A DNA stretch of 10,913 bases from assembly GCA_020846375.1 (NCBI GenBank), contig JADLDZ010000327.1:1-10913 (forward strand). The letters are read 5' to 3'. The notes under the pieces were generated by a model. It was not told where the DNA came from. It did no database searches and was given only the letters and a program-made list of their open reading frames with translations. Shown piece after piece: positions 5,425 through 10,913 of the stretch (position 1 is its first letter; each line of letters begins with the position of its first letter). Source of the stretch: Nitrospirales bacterium. Its GTDB lineage: Bacteria; Nitrospirota; Thermodesulfovibrionia; Thermodesulfovibrionales; Dissulfurispiraceae. The position numbers were made by a program, and so were the translations under genes.

Positions 5425-6397
5425 TGACCTCCTCCCCTCCTTTCCCTCCGACGACGATCTTGCCCTCTTCCTCCAGTCTCCGCGTTACCCGTACGACGTT
5501 CATCTGGGCTTTCTCCACATCGGAGACCTTCACCGCCCCCTTCGCCTCCATCTCATCCTTCAGTATCTGAACGGCCCTCTGGGACATGTTCCTGAAGATT
5601 TTCGTCTTCAGCTCGTCGGACGCCATCTTCAGGGAGAGTGCGAGGTCGTCCGTGGTGATCTCTTTGAGGATCATCTGGATGCCCCGGTCGTCGATATTGA
5701 TAAGGTCGTCGAAAGTAAACATGAGCTTCCTGATCTCGTCGGCAAGGATCTGGTCCTTCTCCTCGATATTCTTGAGGATCAGGTCCTCGGTGGCCCTGTC
5801 GAGCTGGTTCAGGATCTCGGCTACTGTCCGGATGCCGCCGATCTTCCTGCCGCGGGTATAGCTCTGCAGCTGGGATTGAAGGACATCCTCCAGTTCCCCA
5901 AGGATGCTGGGAGAGATCTGGTCGAGGCTGGCGATCCGGAGGGAGACGTCGATCTTTATATGCTCCGGCAGCTTTGAAAGGACATCGGCGGCCTGGGTAG
6001 GCTCGAGATAGGCGAGAATGATCGCGATGGTCTGCGGGTGCTCCCTCGAGAGCATATTGGCGATGGCGCCGGAATCGAGCCACCGGAGGATGTCGAAGGC
6101 GCTGGCGCCGCTCTCGATCTTATCCATGAGCTTCTTCGCGTGATCCTCCCCGAAAGCCTTTACCAGTATCTTCTTGATGTACTCCTCATCGACCGCAAGC
6201 ATGGCACTCCCGGTTTTGTCGTAAAAATCCTGGACTACACCGCTCGCCAGTTCGGGGGAAAGCTTGACGCGGGCCATCATGGGGACTATCCTCGCCAGTT
6301 CGAGGGGATCCAGGTGCTTGAAAACCTGTGTAGCAGCCTCCTCCCCGATAAGGGAAAGGAAAGCAGCCACCTTCTCGACCCCGTTCAGCTTTCTCAT
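5417..6397 (-). CDS. fliG: Flagellar motor switch protein FliG
   Basis: 326 aa, about the family's usual length. FliG forms the upper rotor ring on the cytoplasmic face of the MS ring and interacts with the stator to generate torque. The N-terminal domain begins MRKLNGVEKVAAFLSLIGEE and binds FliF. The middle domain has the EHPQ motif (119-122, in EHPQTIAIILAYL), which contacts FliM. The Gly-Gly hinge is at 187-188 (KIGGIR). The C-terminal torque domain starts near MFTFDDL (226-232) and keeps the charged helix IFRNMSQRAVQILKDEM and DVEKAQMNVVRVTRRLEEEGKI. The ATG at 6397 follows the fliF stop by 4 nt, so fliF and fliG are coupled. The stop overlaps the fliH TTG start. Confidence 0.97.
   Translation of the reverse strand: MRKLNGVEKVAAFLSLIGEEAATQVFKHLDPLELARIVPMMARVKLSPELASGVVQDFYDKTGSAMLAVDEEYIKKILVKAFGEDHAKKLMDKIESGASAFDILRWLDSGAIANMLSREHPQTIAIILAYLEPTQAADVLSKLPEHIKIDVSLRIASLDQISPSILGELEDVLQSQLQSYTRGRKIGGIRTVAEILNQLDRATEDLILKNIEEKDQILADEIRKLMFTFDDLINIDDRGIQMILKEITTDDLALSLKMASDELKTKIFRNMSQRAVQILKDEMEAKGAVKVSDVEKAQMNVVRVTRRLEEEGKIVVGGKGGEEVIA
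5428..5436 (-). promoter_or_regulatory. Ribosome binding site pair that supports the TTG start of fliH
   Basis: The minus strand reads GGGAGGAGG over these positions. The first GGGAGG ends 6 nt before TTG at 5424, and the second, AGGAGG, ends 3 nt before it. The next in-frame ATG is 21 nt further on with only a weak GAAGA before it. The site lies inside the last codons of fliG. Confidence 0.6.
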
Positions 6398-6401
6398 GTC
6401 C

Positions 6402-7925
6402 CTACTCCGCCAGCCACTCCCTGATGATCGCGGCGGCCCGGCGCGGGTCCTTCCTCACCAGGTCTATCACCTGCTCCTTCATGATCTGCTCGGTGGAGAC
6501 CTCCGACTGCAGCTCCGCGGGTCCGACCCCCACCGTCACCTCCGCCGGGGACGGCACCCGCTCCACCGGGGCCGGCTTCAGTGTCTCGATGAGAGGCTTT
6601 ATCACGAAGAAGATCAGCAGGACGACCGCCGCGAGGGGAACCAGGTACTTGAGGAGGGAGAGGACGATCCTGAGAAAGTCGATTTTCTCCTTGGGCAGCT
6701 CCTCCACCCCCGACTCGAAAGCCACATTCTCAACGATGACCTGGTCTCCTCTTTCCTTGTTATACCCGATGGCCGCCTTCACGATCTCCGCGTATTTCTT
6801 CAGGTCGGCCTCGGCTCTGGGGATATAGATATTCTTTTCCTTTTCCTTCTTGTACGTCCCGTCCACCAGGACCGCAACAGAGAGGCTCCTCACCTCTCCC
6901 CTCGGCTGAAGTATCTTGCTGACGCTCCTGCTGACCTCGTAACTGATGCTCTCGGATTGTTTCTGCGAGGAGGATGAAGAGGGCCCTGCTGCGGCAGCCT
7001 GCTGGCTGGGCTGATTCGAAACAACACCGGGAATCCCCCCCCCCTGCCCGCCGGAGGATTTCTCCTGGGTGCGCTGTTCGCTCTTGATCGCGATGGTGTC
7101 CGGGTCGAATTTCTCCTCGGTCCTCTCGATCTGGGTGAAGTCGATCTTCGTGGCGACGCGCACGATCGCCTTCCCCCTCCCCACTATCCCCTCCAGCATG
7201 CTCTGGAGCCTGCTCTCGTAATCCTTGTCCACCGCCTTCTGGTATTCGTTCTGTTTTGCGTCGGCGAGGGTATCCCCGGGATTGGGCTTCGAGAGGAGGT
7301 TTCCCATATTATCGATAACGGTGACATTCTGCGGGCTCATCCCCTCGACGCTGCTCGAAACGAGATGCACGATACCGCCGATCTGTCCCTGGCTCAATAC
7401 CCGTCCTGACTTCAGCTTTACCACTACCGAGGCGGTGGGTTTCTCTTCCTTTTCGGTGAAGATGGTCTTTTCCGGAACGGCAATATGCACCCGTGCCCTC
7501 TCCACCTCGCCGAGCTGCTGTATCGTCCGGGTCAACTCCCCCTGGAGCGCCCTTATGTAGTTCAGCCGCTGCACGAACTCGGTGACGCCGATCTGCGTCT
7601 TGTCAAAGATCTCGAACCCGATGCCCCCTCCCTGGGGAATTCCCTGGGCCGCCAGCTCGAGCCGGAGCTCGTACACCTTACTGCCGGGGACATACAGGGC
7701 GCTCCCCTCGACCTGATAGGGAACCTTCAGTTCCTTCAGTTTGGTGATCACCTGTCCCGCATCCTCCGGGGAGAGGTTGCTGTAGAGGACCTGATAGTCG
7801 ATCCTCTGGCTCCAGAACATGATTCCGGCTATCAGGGCAATGCTCAGAAGGACGACGGCAAGCAGCGCGACCTTCTTTTTTGCAGGCCAGGCATTGAGGT
7901 GTTGTAGGACGCCATTCAGTGTCAT
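6402..7925 (-). CDS. fliF: Flagellar MS-ring protein FliF
   Basis: 507 aa. FliF builds the MS ring in the inner membrane, the base on which rotor and export gate assemble. Membrane helix 1 is at about 19-38 (VALLAVVLLSIALIAGIMFW) and helix 2 at about 425-443 (LKYLVPLAAVVLLIFFV). Between them are the ring-building (secretin/TadG-like and YscJ-like) domains, with YQVLYSNLSPEDAGQVI (44-60) and ARVHIAVPEKTIF typical of FliF. A Gly/Ser/Gln-rich loop lies near 288-325 and contains a run of 10 G at codons 294-297. The C-terminal tail (about 475-507, ending REWLAE) is the FliG-binding peptide. The ATG at 7925 has only a weak ribosome site (GGACGG). The 65-nt gap to fliE holds an A+T-rich near-palindrome but no clear promoter. 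Confidence 0.97.
   Translation of the reverse strand: MTLNGVLQHLNAWPAKKKVALLAVVLLSIALIAGIMFWSQRIDYQVLYSNLSPEDAGQVITKLKELKVPYQVEGSALYVPGSKVYELRLELAAQGIPQGGGIGFEIFDKTQIGVTEFVQRLNYIRALQGELTRTIQQLGEVERARVHIAVPEKTIFTEKEEKPTASVVVKLKSGRVLSQGQIGGIVHLVSSSVEGMSPQNVTVIDNMGNLLSKPNPGDTLADAKQNEYQKAVDKDYESRLQSMLEGIVGRGKAIVRVATKIDFTQIERTEEKFDPDTIAIKSEQRTQEKSSGGQGGGIPGVVSNQPSQQAAAAGPSSSSSQKQSESISYEVSRSVSKILQPRGEVRSLSVAVLVDGTYKKEKEKNIYIPRAEADLKKYAEIVKAAIGYNKERGDQVIVENVAFESGVEELPKEKIDFLRIVLSLLKYLVPLAAVVLLIFFVIKPLIETLKPAPVERVPSPAEVTVGVGPAELQSEVSTEQIMKEQVIDLVRKDPRRAAAIIREWLAE
7035..7044 (-). repeat. G10 homopolymer tract in fliF
   Basis: There are ten C on the plus strand, so ten G on the coding strand, from the last base of Gln294 through Gly295-Gly297. 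The tract falls in the disordered Gly/Ser/Gln-rich periplasmic loop of FliF. A one-base change would shift the frame and remove the second membrane helix and FliG-binding tail. The frame as given is intact. Confidence 0.95.
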
Positions 7926-7990
7926 TGCCGTCCGCTATGGGCAAGAGGCAGGAAAAGGGGGAAAAATTTTCCTATCATGCGTTTTTTCCC

Positions 7991-8284
7991 TTACACCTGC
8001 ATTCTCATGATTTCCTCGTACGCGGTCAGGAGCTTGTTCCTCACCTGCATAAGGGTCTGCATGGACAGGTCGGCCTTCTCCATGGCGATCACCACGGTAT
8101 GGATGTCCTTCACCTCTCCTTTGGTAAAGCCCTCTATCGCCTTTTCGGCCTCGTCCTGGATCTCGGATGTTTCCTTCATCGCATTCCTTATCGCGTCTTC
8201 AAAAGAAGCACCGTCCGGTTTGGTCGTCCGCGCGGCCTCCGGTCCCTGCGGGCTGATTTCCCCTATTTTCTTTATTTCGCTCAT
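7991..8284 (-). CDS. fliE: Flagellar hook-basal body complex protein FliE
   Basis: 97 aa, normal for the family. FliE is the small adaptor between the MS ring and the proximal rod, and is the first axial protein exported. The C-terminal half carries the family signature: GEVKDIHTVVIAMEKADLSMQ (about 56-76), then LMQVRNKLLTAYEEIMRMQV at the extreme C-terminus. The N-terminal 25 residues are polar and variable, as expected. The ATG at 8284 has one of the best ribosome sites in the window, AAGGAGGT at 8291-8298, spaced 6 nt. It lies 27 nt after flgC and 65 nt before fliF. Confidence 0.95.
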   Translation of the reverse strand: MSEIKKIGEISPQGPEAARTTKPDGASFEDAIRNAMKETSEIQDEAEKAIEGFTKGEVKDIHTVVIAMEKADLSMQTLMQVRNKLLTAYEEIMRMQV

Positions 8285-8311
8285 AAGGCAACCTCCTTGC
8301 AGCGGGCCGTA

Positions 8312-8719
8312 TTACACTCTGGCGAGTTCCAGGGTCTTCATGTACATCTCCTTGAAGGAGTTCACCAGGGTGAGGTTGGCCTCATATGCCCGCGCAGCGG
8401 TCATGAGATTGACCATTTCTTCCGTAGTATTGATATTGGGGTAGCTGACGTACCCCTCCTTGTCCGCGTCGGGGTGAGTGGGGTTGTACGCCGACTTGAA
8501 CGGCCGCTGATCTTCCACAATCTTCGGGATATCGACCCCTACGGAGGCCGCATCGAACAAATACGACTCGAAGACCACATCCCGCCTCCGGTACGGCCCC
8601 CCTTCCGGGGTTTTCGTCGAGTTGATATTCGCAATATTGGATGCAATGACGTTCATCCGCAGCTTTTGCGCCTCGAGGGCCGTTGCGCTTACCCGCAGCG
8701 GCAGAAACATTCCTTCCAT
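8312..8719 (-). CDS. flgC: Flagellar basal-body rod protein FlgC
   Basis: 135 aa. FlgC is a proximal rod subunit, exported by the type III apparatus. Residues 27-37 carry SNIANINSTKT, followed by PEGGPYRRRDVVF (38-50), the FlgC form of the rod signature. The C-terminus has the paired helix VNLMTAARAYEANLTLVNSFKEM, shared by axial proteins. The ATG at 8719 has AGGGGGG at 8729-8735, about 9 nt upstream. An ATG at codon 4 is possible, but the N-terminal helix length fits the first one better. The gap to flgB is 44 nt, with no recognisable signal in it. Confidence 0.96.
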   Translation of the reverse strand: MEGMFLPLRVSATALEAQKLRMNVIASNIANINSTKTPEGGPYRRRDVVFESYLFDAASVGVDIPKIVEDQRPFKSAYNPTHPDADKEGYVSYPNINTTEEMVNLMTAARAYEANLTLVNSFKEMYMKTLELARV

Positions 8720-8763
8720 GTCGGTTCACCCCCCTGCTCTTTCCGTTGTCCGCATACCGTCTT

Positions 8764-9123
8764 TTACCTGCCGCTCCTGAGGATGTCTTTCAACATCCTG
8801 ACCTTCATGCCGATCAACTGGGTTGCGGTGTTGTATATTAATGTATTCTCCGCAACCTTTGCCATCTCCATGTCGAGGTTGACGGTATTGTCGTCCTGGC
8901 TGGGCATGGTATCGACCGGCTCGTATACCTCGTAGGCCTGCCTGCTTTCACGGCCCTCGACCTCGAATGCCGTCTTCGCCTTCTCCAGCTCATTTTGAAA
9001 AGATATATCCCTGGCCCGGTAGCCGGGCGTCTCTGAGTTTGCGATATTGGACGCCAGTATCCTCTGCCGGAAGGCGGCGATATCGAGCATCCTTTCGAGT
9101 AGTTTCATGCTGTTGTCCGCCAT
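8764..9123 (-). CDS. flgB: Flagellar basal-body rod protein FlgB
   Basis: 119 aa, a little shorter than many FlgB. FlgB is a proximal rod subunit contacting FliE. Residues 25-29 (SNIAN) and 31-40 (ETPGYRARDI) form the FlgB version of the rod N-terminal signature. The C-terminus (DNTVNLDMEMAKVAENTLIYN, then LKDILRSGR) is the matching D0 helix. The ATG at 9123 has GGAGGA at 9128-9133, 4 nt away. An ATG at codon 6 lies too far from this site. It is the first gene of the structural operon, downstream of the sigma-54 promoter at 9172-9187. Confidence 0.96.
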   Translation of the reverse strand: MADNSMKLLERMLDIAAFRQRILASNIANSETPGYRARDISFQNELEKAKTAFEVEGRESRQAYEVYEPVDTMPSQDDNTVNLDMEMAKVAENTLIYNTATQLIGMKVRMLKDILRSGR

Positions 9124-9171
9124 AGGCTCCTCCGTTCTCTCTTTGTACTACAGATGCCCCGCAATAAATGA

Positions 9172-9187
9172 TGCAATTCTCATTCCA
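9172..9187 (-). promoter_or_regulatory. Probable sigma-54 (-24/-12) promoter of the flgB operon
   Basis: The minus strand reads TGGAATGAGAATTGCA, preceded by C. It matches YTGGCACG-N4-TTGCW, with the invariant GG and GC separated by exactly 10 nt. The predicted transcript start is near 9161, giving a leader of about 38 nt before flgB. It lies in the intergenic gap directly downstream of the gene for an NtrC-type activator. It shares the form CTGGNATG-N4-TTGCW with the fliK promoter. The call is from consensus and position. Confidence 0.82.
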
Positions 9188-9189
9188 GT

Positions 9190-9199
9190 CTTACGTAAG
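9190..9199. promoter_or_regulatory. Perfect 10-bp palindrome beside the flgB promoter, possible operator
   Basis: CTTACGTAAG is its own reverse complement and ends 2 nt upstream of the -24 element. It could bind a dimeric regulator. At this distance it would more easily block or modulate sigma-54 polymerase than serve as a normal upstream activator site. It is short and single, so chance is not excluded. Confidence 0.35.
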
Positions 9200-9208
9200 G
9201 GGTGTCCC

Positions 9209-10525
9209 TCACCGGTTCCTTTCTCTCAATTCCTCTTCGGAAATACCGTACTCCTTGATCTTGTTCCGGATGGTGCGTACGCTCACCCCCAGCAGCTCAG
9301 CGGCTCTCGTCCTGTTCCCGGCATTCCTCCTGAGTGTTTCGATAATCATTTCCCTCTCCATATCCTTCAGGCTTCCCGTGGCGCCTCCTGCCTTTCCGCC
9401 GGACGGGTCGGGCAGGCTTCCACCGCTCAGGGCGTCAGGAGAGGGCAGCAGCACTTCCCCCCGGGCGATGACCGCCGAGCGATAGATGAAATTTTCCAGC
9501 TCCCTGACATTGCCCTCCCAGTTCCTCTTCAGGAGGGAATCGGTGAAATCCGAGGACAGGGTCAGGACTCTGTTCATCTTGGCGGCAAGCTTGGAGAGGA
9601 AAAAGCGCGCCAGGGGCACGATATCCTCCCTGCGCTCCCGGAGAGGGGGGAGCTTGATCGGAAAAACGTTCAGGCGGTAGTAGAGGTCCTCTCTGAAGCT
9701 CCCCTTCCTGACTTCCGCCGGAAGATCCTTGTTCGTGGTGGCGATGATGCGCACATCGACCGGCAGGGGAGTGCGCCCTCCTATCCGGTCGATCTCCCGC
9801 TCCTGGAGGGCACGAAGAAGCTTTGCCTGGAGCGGATACGCCATCTCGCTGACCTCATCGAGGAGGAGCGTCCCCTTGTTGGCCAGCTCGAACTTGCCCT
9901 GCCTCCTCTCCACCGCCCCGGTAAAGGCGCCCTTCTCATGGCCGAACAGCTCCGATTCGAGGAGACTCTCCGATATGGCGGCACAATTGATGGCGATGAA
10001 GGGCCCCTCCGCACGGACGCTGTTCCTGTGGATGAGACGTGCGACCACTTCCTTGCCGGTGCCGCTCTCCCCGGTAAGGAGCACCGTGATATCGCTCTTT
10101 GCCACCTCGCGGGCGACGGAGAGTACATGCTTCATCACCGGGGATTCGGCAATGCCGTCGTCCTCCCCGGACGGGAGTATCCTCTCGATCACCTGGCTGA
10201 GCATCGGAAAGGAAAAGGGCTTGATGATATAGTCGGTGGCCCCCAGCTTCATGGCATCCACCGCGTTTTCGACCGTCCCGTAGCCGGTGATGACGATAAC
10301 CGGCACAAATATGTTTTTTCTCCGTATCTCCTTGAGGAATTCGATCCCGTTCATTTTGGGCATCTTCATATCGGTGATGACGAGGGAGAAGTCGTGAAGG
10401 TTGCACTCGTGCAGCACCGCCAAAGGGTTGTGAAACACGACGGGATTAAAGCCGCACCGTTTGAGCGACTCCCGGAGCGCCATAGCCATATCCACTTCGT
10501 CATCGACTATCAATACCGACTTCAT
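9209..10525 (-). CDS. Sigma-54-dependent response regulator, NtrC family (FlrC/FleR-like flagellar activator)
   Basis: 438 aa with the standard three domains. The receiver (1-120) has acidic D8 and D9, phospho-acceptor D52 (ITDMKMPKMNG), T80 and K102 (KPF). The AAA+ sigma-54 activator domain (about 128-355) has Walker A GESGTGKE (152-159), the sigma-54 contact loop GAFTGA (199-204), Walker B TLLLDE (219-224) and the Arg-rich sensor region REDLYYRLNVFPI. A Fis-type helix-turn-helix (about 393-427) has NRTRAAELLGVSVRTIRNKI. It needs phosphorylation and ATP to open sigma-54 promoters. Two such promoters are in this window, so control of flgB and fliK is the obvious inference. The ATG at 10525 has a weak ribosome site. 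No gene symbol is given because FlrC, FleR, FlgR and AtoC cannot be told apart here. Confidence 0.95.
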   Translation of the reverse strand: MKSVLIVDDEVDMAMALRESLKRCGFNPVVFHNPLAVLHECNLHDFSLVITDMKMPKMNGIEFLKEIRRKNIFVPVIVITGYGTVENAVDAMKLGATDYIIKPFSFPMLSQVIERILPSGEDDGIAESPVMKHVLSVAREVAKSDITVLLTGESGTGKEVVARLIHRNSVRAEGPFIAINCAAISESLLESELFGHEKGAFTGAVERRQGKFELANKGTLLLDEVSEMAYPLQAKLLRALQEREIDRIGGRTPLPVDVRIIATTNKDLPAEVRKGSFREDLYYRLNVFPIKLPPLRERREDIVPLARFFLSKLAAKMNRVLTLSSDFTDSLLKRNWEGNVRELENFIYRSAVIARGEVLLPSPDALSGGSLPDPSGGKAGGATGSLKDMEREMIIETLRRNAGNRTRAAELLGVSVRTIRNKIKEYGISEEELRERNR

Positions 10526-10607
10526 TATCGCTTCACCCGTTCTCCAAAAAGCAGGAGGCCTTTCCCCTCGGAAAATGATTCACCGCAGTACCGCATCCGT
10601 CTCCCTG

Positions 10608-10913
10608 TCAGTCCGTGGGAAGGCGGATGATGAATTCCGTCCCCTTTCCCACCGAGCTCTTTACGGCGATAGTGCCCCGGTGCGCCGCGATGATCCCCGA
10701 GGTGATGGACATCCCCAGCCCCGTCCCCCTGTCCTTGGTGGAAAAGAACGGCTCGAAAATCCTCGCCTGCGTCTCTTCGTCCATTCCGACCCCGTTATCC
10801 CTGATGGAAAGCACGACGAAAGGAGGGGAGCCCTCCGGATCCGCAGCCGGAATGTTTCCCATGCCTCCCGGTGCATAAATGCGCACCATGATCTCTCCCC
10901 TGTCGGGGATCGC
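10608..10913 (-). CDS. Sensor histidine kinase, C-terminal ATPase fragment (runs off the right edge)
   Basis: The last 101 residues are present and the frame is open to the window end. They hold the end of a HATPase_c domain: DNGVGM (residues 39-44 of the fragment), the F box FEPFFSTK (53-60) and the G2 box GTGLGMS (63-69), ending in FIIRLPTD. The N box Asn and the phospho-accepting His lie outside the window. The protein binds ATP and would phosphorylate the response regulator encoded next to it. The boxes are of the NtrB/AtoS/FlrB style. The kinase stop is 82 nt before the regulator start, and I see no convincing promoter or terminator in that gap. Whether it is cytoplasmic (FlrB/FleS-like) or membrane-bound cannot be judged. 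Confidence 0.92.
   Translation of the reverse strand, partial: AIPDRGEIMVRIYAPGGMGNIPAADPEGSPPFVVLSIRDNGVGMDEETQARIFEPFFSTKDRGTGLGMSITSGIIAAHRGTIAVKSSVGKGTEFIIRLPTD

Noticed and set aside
7926..7990. Promoter or terminator in the fliE-fliF gap
   Set aside because: GGAAAAATTTTCC at 7960-7972 is a weak A+T-rich near-palindrome. No -24/-12 or -35/-10 pair with sensible spacing was found and the hairpin is unstable.
10526..10607. Promoter for the response regulator in the 82-nt gap after the kinase
   Set aside because: I found no convincing sigma-54 or sigma-70 element. A small GAGG/CCTC hairpin is too short to call. Co-transcription with the kinase is the simpler reading.
9047..10630. 527-codon open frame on the plus strand opposite the response regulator
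   Set aside because: It lies antisense to a clear NtrC-type gene with all motifs intact. Its translation shows no recognisable domain, has odd composition and no ribosome site. GC-rich codon bias commonly leaves such frames open.

Overview
The window is one chromosomal flagellar locus. Every gene lies on the minus strand, so the locus reads from right to left. In transcription order: the 3' end of a sensor histidine kinase; an NtrC-type sigma-54 response regulator; flgB, flgC, fliE, fliF, fliG, fliH, fliI, fliJ, a motE/ylxF-like gene, fliK, flgD and the first 42 codons of the hook gene flgE. The flagellum is of the bacterial, Gram-negative-compatible type. The host is likely a GC-rich bacterium that uses sigma-54 for flagellar genes. 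A member of Nitrospirota or a deltaproteobacterial-type lineage fits, but this is a guess from gene order and style, with no 16S or other marker in the window.

Region by region. 10913-10608 is the catalytic end of a histidine kinase and 10525-9209 its probable partner, a complete FlrC/FleR/NtrC-like activator. In the 85-nt gap before flgB (9124-9208) is a strong sigma-54 (-24/-12) promoter at 9187-9172, with a perfect 10-bp palindrome just upstream. 9123-3007 is a tightly packed block (flgB, flgC, fliE, fliF, fliG, fliH, fliI, fliJ) with short gaps and several overlaps. 2990-2463 is a GTG-started, membrane-anchored or exported protein with a coiled coil and an MgtE_N-like domain. 2462-1879 is the only long non-coding stretch. 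It is packed with GC-rich palindromes and a 52-bp direct repeat, and ends with a second sigma-54 promoter at 1928-1913, correctly spaced for fliK. 1878-1 holds fliK, flgD and the flgE start.

How it works together. The kinase and regulator would switch on sigma-54 RNA polymerase at the flgB and fliK promoters. The first transcript supplies the proximal rod (FlgB, FlgC), the rod-MS ring adaptor (FliE), the MS ring (FliF), the rotor switch (FliG) and the export ATPase complex (FliH, FliI, FliJ). The second supplies hook-length control (FliK), the hook cap (FlgD) and the hook (FlgE). The gene order flgB to flgE, including the motE/ylxF slot, matches the Bacillus fla/che operon order. The differences here are the sigma-54 control and the repeat block that splits it.

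I found no unknown multi-gene system. The points most worth checking are the two matching sigma-54 promoters, the repeat block inside the operon, and two 10-G homopolymer tracts inside coding regions (fliF and the motE-like gene).
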